DNA from: JAJEAO01 sp963667635
GTDB taxonomy: Bacteria; Acidobacteriota; Vicinamibacteria; Marinacidobacterales; Marinacidobacteraceae
Assembly: GCA_965232015.1 (NCBI GenBank)
Contig: OZ246946.1
Coordinates: 2,170,001 to 2,234,000, forward strand
Direction: 5' to 3'
Length of the DNA: 64,000 nt
Shown here: positions 8,029-16,547 of the stretch, piece after piece
Numbering within the stretch: position 1 is the first letter of the stretch
Layout of the letters: each line of letters begins with the position of its first letter
Position numbers and translations under genes: made by a program
The notes under the pieces: generated by a model
Seen by the model: only the letters and a program-made list of their open reading frames with translations
The model's database searches: none
What the model was told of the DNA's origin: nothing

Positions 8029-9864
8029 ATGCCTTCCATGCCCGAACCATTCTTTCGGAGCGGTCGCGCGCACCGGCGCCCGCGATCGCGCCTCCTCCTC
8101 CCGTCCCTGGGCCTCACCGGGCTCACCCTGCTGTCGCCGGGGCTCACCGAGGCTCAGACCAGCGTCCCCGTCGAGGAGTTCCAGCTCGCGAACGGGATGC
8201 GCTTTCTCGCGGTCGTGCGGCCCGAGATGACGACGGTCTCCGCCGGCTGGGTCGCCCACGTGGGGTCGGCGAACGAACGGCCCGGAATCACCGGGATGAG
8301 TCACTTCTTCGAGCACATGATGTTCAAGGGCACGCCGACCGTCGGAACGACCGACGCCGAGCGGGACCAGGCGATCATCGAAGAACAGGAAGCGGTCCAG
8401 GAGGAGATCCGGGCGATCTACCGCGAGCGCCGCCGGGAAGCCCGGCTGGGGAGGATCGAAGACCCGTTCGGCGAAGAGGATCTGCCCGAGGAGCTCCTCG
8501 AGCTGCGCCGCCGCTTCGACGAACTGATCGAGGAGCAGCGGGAGCTGATGGTGAAGGACGAGTTCGACCGGATCTACACCGAGGCGGGAGCGACCGGCAT
8601 GAACGCCTTCACTTCGCCGGATCAGACCGTTTACTTCATCACGGTGCCGCAGAACCGGCTGGAGCTGTGGTTCTGGATGGAGTCGGAGCGCCTGCTGCGA
8701 CCGGTGTTCCGGGAGTTCTACGCCGAGCGGGACGTGGTTCACGAGGAACGTCGGCTTCGCACCGAGTCCACTCCCACCGGAGAGTTCAACGAGGCGTTCG
8801 ACGCCCTGTTCTGGCAGTCGCATCCCTACTCGTGGCCGGTGGTCGGATGGCCCTCGGACCTGCAGGTGTTCACCCTGGAACAGGCGCAGGACTACTACGA
8901 CACCTACTACGCCCCGGGCAACCTGACCGCCGCGCTCGTCGGGAACTTCGACCTCGACGAGGCGAAGGCCCTGGCCGAGCGCTACTTCGGCCGCCTCGAG
9001 CCGGGGCCGGAAGCCCCCGACGTGGTGACGCTCGAAATGGGGCAGAACGCCGAGAAGCGGATGACGGCGCGCTGCGATTGCCAGCCGCAGGTGGCGGTCC
9101 GATTCCACACCGTGGCCTTCCAGCACCGCGACCAGTATGCGCTCGATGTCCTCGCCGGACTGCTGAACGGGCGCACCGGCCGGCTCTATCGGACGATGGT
9201 TCTCGGCGACGAGATCGCAAGCTCGGCATCCGCGTTCCAGGACAACCGCAAGTGGGCGGGCTACCTGCAGGTCAGCGCCGAATCACGCGGGGACGCCACG
9301 CCTTCCGATCTCGAAGCCGCCATCGAGCGGGAACTCACGCGGCTCGCGGAGGAGCCCATCCCCGACGAGGAGCTCCAGAAGGTCAAGAACCAGGTCGCGG
9401 CGGCCGCCTTCGAGCGGCTCGACAGCGGCTTTTTCCTGCTGGTCCAGCTTCTCGTGTATGACTCGCTCGGGAGCTGGGAGTACATCAACGAGTGGGCCGA
9501 ACAGACCCTCGCGGTGACAGCCGAAGACGTCCAGCGGGTCGCCGCCCACTACCTGACCGAGTCGAACCGCTCGGTGGCGCACTACTACCGAAAGGAGGGG
9601 ACGGCATCGGAGGAGATTCCGGCGGAGCTCGAAGCCCTGCCCGCTCCGGTGCGGAGTCAGGTGATGGCGCAGATCCGCCAGATCCGCGAGTCCACCGACC
9701 GGGCGGCGCTCGAGGAAGCGCTCGCCCAGTTCACCGCGATGCGGTCCCAGGCGCCGCCGGAGATGGCGGGGGCGCTCGAATACGTCGAGCAGGTGATCCG
9801 GGAACGGATCGCGGAACTCGACCCCGAAGGCGGGGCCGAAGCCCCGGAGGAGGTGGGCTCGTGA
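8029..9864 (+). CDS. M16 family zinc metallopeptidase, catalytic subunit
   Basis: 611 residues from ATG 8029 (ATG 8038 is an alternative; the frame upstream is translated repeat). The signal peptide ends near residue 43. The inverted zinc motif His92-Phe-Phe-Glu95-His96 is intact, as in insulinase and processing-peptidase-like proteases. A long charged, probably coiled-coil insertion (about residues 115-185, rich in Glu and Arg) separates the HxxEH from the rest of the first domain. The second half has the usual M16 repeat. It overlaps the next M16 gene by 4 bases, which supports an active/inactive subunit pair acting on peptides in the periplasm. Confidence 0.92.
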   Translation: MPSMPEPFFRSGRAHRRPRSRLLLPSLGLTGLTLLSPGLTEAQTSVPVEEFQLANGMRFLAVVRPEMTTVSAGWVAHVGSANERPGITGMSHFFEHMMFKGTPTVGTTDAERDQAIIEEQEAVQEEIRAIYRERRREARLGRIEDPFGEEDLPEELLELRRRFDELIEEQRELMVKDEFDRIYTEAGATGMNAFTSPDQTVYFITVPQNRLELWFWMESERLLRPVFREFYAERDVVHEERRLRTESTPTGEFNEAFDALFWQSHPYSWPVVGWPSDLQVFTLEQAQDYYDTYYAPGNLTAALVGNFDLDEAKALAERYFGRLEPGPEAPDVVTLEMGQNAEKRMTARCDCQPQVAVRFHTVAFQHRDQYALDVLAGLLNGRTGRLYRTMVLGDEIASSASAFQDNRKWAGYLQVSAESRGDATPSDLEAAIERELTRLAEEPIPDEELQKVKNQVAAAAFERLDSGFFLLVQLLVYDSLGSWEYINEWAEQTLAVTAEDVQRVAAHYLTESNRSVAHYYRKEGTASEEIPAELEALPAPVRSQVMAQIRQIRESTDRAALEEALAQFTAMRSQAPPEMAGALEYVEQVIRERIAELDPEGGAEAPEEVGS

Positions 9865-11381
9865 CGCGCCACCGCGATCTCATGTCCCGTTCGGGCCGGC
9901 TGGCGCTGGCGGCTGCGCTGGTCGCTGCGCCCACGATGGGCCAGGACGCCGCGATCCCGGACCGCCCCGAGGAGCTCGTCTTCCCGGACTTCGTCTTCGA
10001 GACGCCGGACGGCTCGGCGGTTCACCACACCCTCGAGGGCGGCGTGCCGGTGATCGTGGTCGAAGACCACACCCTGCCCCTGATCCGGATCGGCGTGACG
10101 CTGCGTATCGGCGGCTTCCTCGATCCCGCCGATCAGATCGGACTCTCTTCCCTCACGGCCGCCATGATGCGGGACGGCGGCGCCGGGGAGCGCACTCCGG
10201 AGCAGCTCGACGAGCGAATCGAATTCCTCGCCGCCTCGATCTCGACCTCCTCGCGCGACGCCGAGGCGTCAGCCTCGCTCCGCACGATCACGCCGGTCTT
10301 CGAGGAGAGCCTCGACCTGTTCTTCGACGTGCTGAGGCGCCCCCGGTTCGACGAGACCCGGCTCGGCATTCGCAAGGAGAACCTGCTCGAAAGCCTCAAA
10401 CAGCGGAACGACGACGCCGACCGAATGCTGGCGCGGGAGTGGGATCTGCTTCTGTACGGCGCGAACCACTACCGGGGGCGGAAGATGACCGAGGCCCATC
10501 TCGGCGCGATCGAGGCCGACGACCTGCGGGCGTTCCACGCGGCGACCTGGCGCCCCGAGCACATGGTGTTCTCGGTGTCCGGGGACGTTGAGACGGACGA
10601 GATCCTGGAAACCCTCGAGGCGAAGCTGGCGGAATGGCCCGAAGCGGAAGCCGCCAACTTCACCTGGCCGCCGGAAGGGGAAGTCGCGAGGCCCGAACCG
10701 GGGATCTACCACGTCGAGAAGGACATCCCGCAGGGCAAGGTGCGGATCGGGAGGCTCGCGCCGCGCTGGGACGACTGGGACGACCCGCAGCGGGCCGCGA
10801 TCCAGGTCATGGACCACATCCTCGGCGCCAGCGGTTTCACCTCCCGGATCATGCAGCGGATCCGTTCCGACGAGGGCCTCGCCTACGGCGCTGGTGGGCG
10901 GTTCCGGTTCGATCCGGTCGGGCCGAGCGGGTACTCGCTCGGCTACCAGTCCAAGAGCTCGACGGTGGCGCTGGCGGCGAAGATCGCGTTCGAGGAACTC
11001 CACCGGATGCAGGACGCGCTGGTGAGCGAGGAGGAGCTGGCCCTCGCCCGGCGGGCGCTGGTGGACAGCTTCCCCCGCCGGTTCGAGAGCGCCGGGGCGC
11101 GGGCTTCGATCTTCGCGACCGACGCCTTTCTCGGCCGCGACCACGCCTACTGGACTCGCTGGCGCGAGCAGGTGGAGGCGGTGAGCGCCGAGGACGTGAG
11201 GGCGGCGGCGCGCGCAGTCCTGAAGCCGGAGGAGATGGTGATGCTGGTCGTCGGCGTCTGGGACGACATCGAGCCCGGCGACCCGGAAGGGCGCGCCTCG
11301 ATGGCCGATCTGCTCGGCGGCCAGGTGACCCACCTGCCCCAGCGCGACCCGCTCACGCTGGCGCCGATCGAGGGGCAGTAG
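9861..11381 (+). CDS. M16 family protein, non-catalytic partner subunit
   Basis: 506 residues from GTG 9861, which overlaps the previous stop (GTGA); ATG 9882 is an alternative. It has a signal peptide ending near TMGQD. The fold-specific segments are present (GGVPVIVVEDHTLPLIRI, GYSLGYQSKS, PEEMVMLVVG), but where the HxxEH motif should stand the sequence reads LSSLTAAMM, so zinc binding is lost. In M16B pairs such a subunit carries the Arg-Tyr substrate-binding site and completes the chamber of the catalytic partner. Cotranscription with the preceding gene supports that role. Confidence 0.9.
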   Translation: MTRHRDLMSRSGRLALAAALVAAPTMGQDAAIPDRPEELVFPDFVFETPDGSAVHHTLEGGVPVIVVEDHTLPLIRIGVTLRIGGFLDPADQIGLSSLTAAMMRDGGAGERTPEQLDERIEFLAASISTSSRDAEASASLRTITPVFEESLDLFFDVLRRPRFDETRLGIRKENLLESLKQRNDDADRMLAREWDLLLYGANHYRGRKMTEAHLGAIEADDLRAFHAATWRPEHMVFSVSGDVETDEILETLEAKLAEWPEAEAANFTWPPEGEVARPEPGIYHVEKDIPQGKVRIGRLAPRWDDWDDPQRAAIQVMDHILGASGFTSRIMQRIRSDEGLAYGAGGRFRFDPVGPSGYSLGYQSKSSTVALAAKIAFEELHRMQDALVSEEELALARRALVDSFPRRFESAGARASIFATDAFLGRDHAYWTRWREQVEAVSAEDVRAAARAVLKPEEMVMLVVGVWDDIEPGDPEGRASMADLLGGQVTHLPQRDPLTLAPIEGQ

Positions 11382-11451
11382 CCCCGCGTCGCGAAGCTGG
11401 CACCGGGCGCGCGGGCCACTGTCTCGCTACGATGACGGGCGAGGACAATCC

Positions 11452-11754
11452 ATGGCGATCCAGTTGACCCCCGATCTCGAAGCCAGGGTCGAGAAGCTGG
11501 CGACGCTTCTCGGCATGAACGGCAATGGCTCCCGGACAGCCGTGCTCGAAAGAGCCATCGCGGCGCTGGAGGAGCAGACCCCGCAACCGCACGGGCTGAC
11601 GCCGGATGCAATTGGGGCGTTGCTGAACCAATTCGGCAACAACGCGGACCTCATCGCAGCCGAGCTGGCCGACGATCCGGAGCTTGACCACGACAAACCA
11701 CTGTCGCAGGCGCTTCAGGATGTGATCTACGACGAACACGGCCTCCCGAAGTGA
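11452..11754 (+). CDS. vapB: VapB-type antitoxin
   Basis: 100 residues. The N-terminal 45 residues look like a ribbon-helix-helix DNA-binding antitoxin domain (LTPDLEARVEKLA, SRTAVLERAIAALEEQ). The C-terminal half, acidic and less ordered, would wrap the toxin. The stop codon overlaps the toxin start by four bases, the usual order and coupling of vapBC. It should neutralise the PIN-domain RNase and repress the operon. The antitoxin subfamily is not assigned. Confidence 0.8.
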   Translation: MAIQLTPDLEARVEKLATLLGMNGNGSRTAVLERAIAALEEQTPQPHGLTPDAIGALLNQFGNNADLIAAELADDPELDHDKPLSQALQDVIYDEHGLPK

Positions 11755-12146
11755 TCGTCGTGGATACCTCGGCCCTCGTCGCCATCTTCCGGCGGGAGCC
11801 CGGCCACGATCGCTTCAGGAAGCTGCTCCAGAGCCCGGGACCCGTCGCAGTTTCTGCCGGGACGGCCGTCGAGCTCGCCGCAGTCACAGGCCGTTCGGCA
11901 CACTTGCGGGAAGAAGCGAACCGATTCCTGGACCAGCCCTTTGTGCGGATTGAGCCGGTGACCGCGGAACAGGCGCGGATGGCGTCCGCCGCGTTTCGAG
12001 CGTGGGGGAAAGGGCACCATCCCGCCGGGCTCAACCTGGGGGACATGTTCGCCTACCTGCTCGCCCGCGAACGGAATCTCCCGCTCCTGTTCAAGGGGAA
12101 CGACTTCTCGCGCACCGACGTGCGGAACGCGATGGACGAGGCGTAG
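11751..12146 (+). CDS. vapC: VapC-type PIN-domain ribonuclease toxin
   Basis: 131 residues starting at GTG 11751 in a GTGA overlap with the antitoxin. The four acidic PIN residues are visible: Asp5 (VVDTSA), Glu41 (TAVELA), Asp98 (LNLGDMF) and Asp118 (KGNDFSRTD). Such toxins cut tRNA or rRNA in a magnesium-dependent way when freed from the antitoxin. The module is complete and looks functional. It ends 16 bases before the convergent ridA gene. Confidence 0.9.
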   Translation: MIVVDTSALVAIFRREPGHDRFRKLLQSPGPVAVSAGTAVELAAVTGRSAHLREEANRFLDQPFVRIEPVTAEQARMASAAFRAWGKGHHPAGLNLGDMFAYLLARERNLPLLFKGNDFSRTDVRNAMDEA

Positions 12147-12162
12147 AGCCCGGCGGACGAGT

Positions 12163-12552
12163 TCAGACGACCGCGATGGCGTCGATCTCCACGAGGAACC
12201 CGGAGCCCGGGAGCGCCTGCGGCTCGATCGTCGTCCGCGCCGGCCGATGGTCCCCGAACATGCGCTCGTAGGCGGCGTTCATCTCCGCGAACCGGCTCAT
12301 GTCGGCCACGAACACGCCGCAGCGAACGACCCGGTCGAGGCCCGAGCCGGCCGCTTCGAGGATGCTGGCCACATTCTTCAGGACCTGCTCCGTCTGCGCT
12401 TCCACGCCCTCGGGGGCCTGGCCGGTCGCCGGATCCACGCCGACCTGTCCGGAAACGAACACGAGATTTCCGGTGCGGACGCCGGGGCTGTAGGGGCCGG
12501 CCGGCTTGGGAAGGCCGGCGCCGCCGATCAGGGTGATTTCCTGGTCGCTCAT
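12163..12552 (-). CDS. ridA: RidA family enamine/imine deaminase
   Basis: 129 residues, typical RidA length. Motifs: PAGPYSPGVRTGNLVFVSGQVGVDP near the N-terminus, RCGVFVADM, and RTTIE near residue 103 carrying the arginine that binds the substrate carboxylate in active RidA. It should hydrolyse reactive 2-aminoacrylate-type enamines made by PLP enzymes. Its ATG overlaps the folA stop (ATGA), so it is the last gene of the thyA-folA-ridA operon. Confidence 0.9.
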   Translation of the reverse strand: MSDQEITLIGGAGLPKPAGPYSPGVRTGNLVFVSGQVGVDPATGQAPEGVEAQTEQVLKNVASILEAAGSGLDRVVRCGVFVADMSRFAEMNAAYERMFGDHRPARTTIEPQALPGSGFLVEIDAIAVV

Positions 12553-13097
12553 CGAGTTTCCTCTCGCCGCAGATAGCGGCGACGGGCGACCCCGGGTTCG
12601 TCGGGGTCGGGGATCAGGGGGCCCGCCCGCCACCGGTCCGGGGCGACGCGGGGGAAGTACACCGCGCGCTGGCCGGGATTCGGCGACACGCGGTCGGGGA
12701 TCAGGGTGATGTCGAGGAAGTCGGCGTACGCCATGGCTTCCTCGTAGATGCCGGTCCCGCCGAGGAACCAGACCGTCTCGCCCACCGACGCAGCCACCGC
12801 ATCGGCCACCGAACCAAACGTCTCGGCGCCCGGCACGGCGCGGCGGCTGACGACCAGGTTGCGCCGGTTGCGGACCGGGCGCCGGGGAAGCGTCTCCCAG
12901 GTCAACCGCCCGAACACCACCGTCGCGCCCCGGGTGAGCCGCCACAGCCGGCGCTTGTCCGCCGGGTAGTTCCACGGGATCCTCTGGTCGATCCCGATGA
13001 TCCCTTCCGGAGAGACCGCGGCCATGCTCGCCCGAAACGGCCGGGGAGGAAGAGCCTCGGGGTCGGTGACCCACGCCGGAAGGGCCCGATCCGTCAT
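12549..13097 (-). CDS. folA: Dihydrofolate reductase
   Basis: 182 residues from ATG 13097. Recognisable DHFR segments are MAAVSPEGIIGIDQRIPWNYPAD (N-terminal strand and Met20-type loop), VVFGRLTWETLP (cofactor site) and VWFLGGTGIYEEAM (glycine pair before the nicotinamide site). It carries about 25 residues before the first strand. It regenerates tetrahydrofolate used up by thymidylate synthase, encoded directly upstream with an ATGA overlap. Confidence 0.92.
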   Translation of the reverse strand: MTDRALPAWVTDPEALPPRPFRASMAAVSPEGIIGIDQRIPWNYPADKRRLWRLTRGATVVFGRLTWETLPRRPVRNRRNLVVSRRAVPGAETFGSVADAVAASVGETVWFLGGTGIYEEAMAYADFLDITLIPDRVSPNPGQRAVYFPRVAPDRWRAGPLIPDPDEPGVARRRYLRREETR

Positions 13098-13963
13098 ACC
13101 GCGACGGCGAACCGGATCGGCGGGTGGGGGTCGTAGCCCTCGATCCGGAAGTGCGACAGGATCTCGTCGAGGCTCCGGTCGAGAACCGACAGCGTTCCAT
13201 CGAACGAGGACCGCACCGTCTCCGAGAGCGCGAGCCGGGGGAGCGGACGCGGCTCGCGCTCGACCTGACGCATCAGGCCGGGGACGTGGTCGTACTTCGC
13301 CCCGCTCCCGTCCGGTTTCCGGGTGTAGATGTGCGCGTCCACCAACGAGTGCGCGAAAACGCCCGGGCGCATCCCCGACCACGCCGCGAAGAGATGGAGC
13401 AGCAGGGCGTAGCCGGCGATGTTGTAGGGGAGCCCCAGCGCGATGTCGCAGCTTCGCTGGGTGAGGTGCAGGTTGAGCACCCGCTCGCCCCGCCGGTCCC
13501 GCTGCACGTTGAGCACGAAGGTGAAGTGACAGGGGGGGAGCGCGCTCCCGGCGGCGTTTTCCGGAGACCACGCGCTCACCACCAGACGGCGGGACATCGG
13601 GTTGCGCTTCAGTTCCTCGAGGACCCAGCGGATCTGATCGGTGGGGCCGGAGGAGCCGGGGTGATGGCGCCACAGGTGCCCATAGGCGCTCGGCACCCGG
13701 CCCTCGTCATCCGCCCACGGGTCCCAGAACCGGCAGCCGTGCCGGCGCAGCAGCCCGATCGTCGTCTCCCCCGAGAGGAACCACAGGTTCTCGATCACGA
13801 TGTTCTTCCACGCGATGCGCTTCGTGGTGAGGAGCGGAAAACCCCGATCGAGACGGACCTCGTAGTTCAGGTTGAACACCGCCAGCGTGTCCACGCCGGT
13901 GCGGTTCGGGCGGCGGACACCGGTCTCCAGAACCCGCCGCACGACCTCCTGATACGCCCGCAA
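13094..13963 (-). CDS. thyA: Thymidylate synthase
   Basis: 289 residues. It converts dUMP to dTMP using methylenetetrahydrofolate. Visible motifs: RTG near residue 22, TTKRIAWKNIVIENLWFLSGET, ALPPCHFTF with nucleophile Cys145, QRSCDIALGLPYNIA for dUMP binding, and DAHIY. The C-terminus ends in FAVAV, close to the conserved hydrophobic tail of the family. It is the first gene of the thyA-folA-ridA operon, a logical pairing because the reaction yields dihydrofolate. The upstream gap to the aminotransferase gene is only 12 bases. Confidence 0.95.
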   Translation of the reverse strand: MRAYQEVVRRVLETGVRRPNRTGVDTLAVFNLNYEVRLDRGFPLLTTKRIAWKNIVIENLWFLSGETTIGLLRRHGCRFWDPWADDEGRVPSAYGHLWRHHPGSSGPTDQIRWVLEELKRNPMSRRLVVSAWSPENAAGSALPPCHFTFVLNVQRDRRGERVLNLHLTQRSCDIALGLPYNIAGYALLLHLFAAWSGMRPGVFAHSLVDAHIYTRKPDGSGAKYDHVPGLMRQVEREPRPLPRLALSETVRSSFDGTLSVLDRSLDEILSHFRIEGYDPHPPIRFAVAV

Positions 13964-13975
13964 CCTGTGCCCTCC

Positions 13976-15139
13976 TCAAAGCGCCGCGGCGAGAGCCTCG
14001 AGAAAGCGGTCGAGATCCTCGTCGTCGTTGTAGAGATGGGGCGTCACGCGCACGCTGTCGCCGCGAACGCTGACGAAGATCCGCCGCTCCGAGAGCGTCC
14101 GCCGCACCCGCTCGAGGGCTCCTTCCCCCGCATCGGGCGGGAGCGAGACCGCGAGGTAGTGGGGAGCGCGCCGGGACTCGGGGGCCGTTCGGCAGCCGAG
14201 ACGTTCGGCGCCGGCGGCGAGCCGGCGGGTCTTCGGTGCGATCGAGCGGGAAACGGCCGCCGGGCCCCATTCGGCGATCAGCCGGGCGGCCGCCAGCGCG
14301 GCGGGGACGAGCGCGAAGTTGGACCGCTCACCCATGTCGAAGCGACGGGCCCCCGGCTGCCACGCCTCGGTGTAATCCACCAGGCGGGCGAACTCGGCGG
14401 CGTTCGCGCGCTGGATCCAGTTGTGCTCGAGCGGTTCGCCGTCCCGCCGGTGCGGGGCGACGTAGAGATAACCGAGCGAATAGGGACCGAGAAGCCACTT
14501 GTAACCGGCGCCGGCGACGAAGTCGGGCCGGATCCGCTCCACGTCGAAGGGGAGGGCGCCGAGGGACTGCGTCGCGTCCACGACGAGCGCCGCGCCCACC
14601 CGACGCGCCGCCTCCCCGATCCGCTCCAGGTCGAAGCGGCCGCCGTCGGTCCAGTGGACCTGCGGCAGCGCCGCCACCGCCACCCGCGAACCGAGCGCCT
14701 CGAGGACGGCCGCGGTCCAGTCCCCGTCGGCCGGACGCCGAACGACCCGCACGCGGGCGCCGGAACGCTCCGCCTTCGCCGTCCACGGATAGACGTTCGA
14801 CGGAAACTGCTCCTCGGCCACCAGGATCTCCTCGCCCGGACCGACCGGCAGGTTCTGCGCCGCGAGCGAGAGGCCGTAGCTGGCGGACGGCGTCAGGGCC
14901 AGGTCCTCGCCATCCGCGCCGAGGAGGCCGGCCCAGGCCCGCCGCAGCGCTTCGGACGGCGCGAAGAAGTGGTCCAGCTCGATACCCCACGGATGGAGCT
15001 TCTGGCGCATCCCTTCTTCCCCGGCGGCCGCGGCCGCCGCCGGCAACGGGCCCATGTAGGCGCAGTTCAGCCAGACGACATCCCGGGGGATGTCGAAGTG
15101 ATGGCGCTGGAGCGGGAGCGGCTCGAGCGCGTCCCCCAT
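13976..15139 (-). CDS. Class V aminotransferase (cysteine desulfurase / isopenicillin-N epimerase-like)
   Basis: 387 residues from ATG 15139. A PLP fold-type I enzyme: LNCAYMGPLP near the N-terminus, SASYGLSLAA for the phosphate, VVDATQS with Asp188 for the pyridine nitrogen, and GAGYKWLLGP with Lys214 forming the Schiff base. C-terminal VRVTPHLYND carries the substrate-binding arginine region. No Cys-containing desulfurase loop is obvious, so the substrate is unknown. Its start shares one base with the stop of the creatininase-like gene. Confidence 0.88.
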   Translation of the reverse strand: MGDALEPLPLQRHHFDIPRDVVWLNCAYMGPLPAAAAAAGEEGMRQKLHPWGIELDHFFAPSEALRRAWAGLLGADGEDLALTPSASYGLSLAAQNLPVGPGEEILVAEEQFPSNVYPWTAKAERSGARVRVVRRPADGDWTAAVLEALGSRVAVAALPQVHWTDGGRFDLERIGEAARRVGAALVVDATQSLGALPFDVERIRPDFVAGAGYKWLLGPYSLGYLYVAPHRRDGEPLEHNWIQRANAAEFARLVDYTEAWQPGARRFDMGERSNFALVPAALAAARLIAEWGPAAVSRSIAPKTRRLAAGAERLGCRTAPESRRAPHYLAVSLPPDAGEGALERVRRTLSERRIFVSVRGDSVRVTPHLYNDDEDLDRFLEALAAAL

Positions 15140-15975
15140 CAGTCGCGCTCCCGTGCGGCGAGCATCTCGCGCACGCGGCGGACCGTGGTCTCGACCTTCA
15201 GCTCGATGCCCTTCTCGCCGAGTTCCCGGCTGGCCTGCGTCGGATCGCCGCTCACGCCGCTTCCCTCGAAACCCCCTCCCGGACGCCGGGCTTCCGGGCG
15301 GATCTGCTCGGGCGCCACGTACCAGAGCTGCGACGTATCGGTGACGCCCGCGTGCCTGCCGATGGCCTCTTCCTCGATCCCCTGCTCGAGCAGCCAGTCG
15401 CGGAATCCGTTGCCGCGGTAGTACTCGGGGACGTAGAGGACGCGCGCCCGCTCGCCGCCGCTCTCCCACGCGCCGTTCAGCTTCTCGGCGACCTGCGCCA
15501 TCCCCCGCTGGTTCCCGCCGCTGTCCCCAATAAAGATGATGTTCTCGAAACCGTGGAGGGCGAACCCGCGGGCGGCGTACTCGAGAAGCGCCATGAAGTG
15601 CTCCTCCGGCAGAGTGATCGCCCCCGGATACCGCATGTGGCCGCTGGGAGGCGACACGTCTCCCTCGGGGACGTAGGCCACGACCGGCGCGACCAGCGTG
15701 TCGCCGAGTTCGCGGGCGATCCGCTCCGCGGTCGCGCGGATGATGAAGTTGTGCTTGCCCAGCACCATGTGGGGGCCGTTCTGCTCGGTCCCTCCGGTGG
15801 CGACGATCACCGATCGCACCCCGTCCCGGACGCGCGCGCCGACCTCGGTCCAGGTCAGTTCCTCGACGAACACGGTGTCGGGACCCGACGAGGCGTCCGG
15901 AGGCGCGACCATCACCTGGGCGGCGGAGACCGCCGGAATCAGCGAGAACAGCAGGGTCGAGGCGGCGCGGAACAT
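15139..15975 (-). CDS. Exported creatininase-family protein with altered metal ligands
   Basis: 278 residues with a signal peptide (cleavage near VSAAQV). The fold signature is clear: VIVATGGTEQNGPHM, RYPGAITLP and FIGDSGGNQRG. In creatininase the first motif supplies Glu and His, then Asp, and the later NGHGGN motif another His. Here the His after EQ is Asn, the Asp position reads KHN, and the HGGN is SGGN. Metal binding is therefore changed or lost and the reaction cannot be predicted. It is translationally coupled to the downstream aminotransferase. Confidence 0.8.
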   Translation of the reverse strand: MFRAASTLLFSLIPAVSAAQVMVAPPDASSGPDTVFVEELTWTEVGARVRDGVRSVIVATGGTEQNGPHMVLGKHNFIIRATAERIARELGDTLVAPVVAYVPEGDVSPPSGHMRYPGAITLPEEHFMALLEYAARGFALHGFENIIFIGDSGGNQRGMAQVAEKLNGAWESGGERARVLYVPEYYRGNGFRDWLLEQGIEEEAIGRHAGVTDTSQLWYVAPEQIRPEARRPGGGFEGSGVSGDPTQASRELGEKGIELKVETTVRRVREMLAARERD

Positions 15976-16028
15976 GGTGAGCGATCGTACAACGGCGGCG
16001 CCGGAAATCCCGAGACCGGAGAACCGGC

Positions 16029-16535
16029 TCAGGATTCCGGCCGGGCGGGCTGGGCGGCCAGTTGAAACGCCTCCACGATCCGGTTCTGGCGCAGCAGGGC
16101 GAGGCCGATCACCACGGCGGCCGCGGCCGTGAAGGCAAGCACGGCATAGGCGGCGCCGGAGTGAACGAGCGGGGGGAAGGCGCGGGTGTGGGCGCCTCCG
16201 CCGAGGATGAACGCGACCATCGGGAGGACCATGCCCCCCATCGCCCACCAGGCCACGCCGGCCTTGAGGCGCTTGCTGCGCTTCAGGAGCTCGGGGCCTC
16301 GGGGGTCATCCACGAGAACCGGCGGCCCGCTCTCCCCGGCGAGCGCCTTCCGGATGACGCTGGTCATCGCGACCAGGTAGAGATAGCTCATCGTGTGGGC
16401 GAAAACCACGAGCATCACCGCGGCGAGGCCCAGCCAGATATGCCCGGCGATCCCCTCGTCCGTGACCGATGCGAAGCAGGTCCAGGCGAAGACGAGCAGG
16501 CCCGCCAGATGGACGGTGAGCAGCGCGAGCGCCAA
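16029..16535 (-). CDS. Small integral membrane protein of unknown function
   Basis: 168 residues with about four hydrophobic segments (near 5-22, 30-60, 95-115 and 122-147) and a basic cytoplasmic-looking loop (LLKRSKRLKAG). No family recognised. It lies 12 bases downstream of the nitrilase gene on the same strand, so it may belong to the gcvP-nitrilase transcript. Confidence 0.65.
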   Translation of the reverse strand: MALALLTVHLAGLLVFAWTCFASVTDEGIAGHIWLGLAAVMLVVFAHTMSYLYLVAMTSVIRKALAGESGPPVLVDDPRGPELLKRSKRLKAGVAWWAMGGMVLPMVAFILGGGAHTRAFPPLVHSGAAYAVLAFTAAAAVVIGLALLRQNRIVEAFQLAAQPARPES

Positions 16536-16547
16536 GAGTCGGCTGGC

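Noticed and set aside
5336..8230. 964-codon open frame on the plus strand across ggt and the repeats
   Set aside because: It is antisense to two well-supported genes and runs through non-coding repeats.
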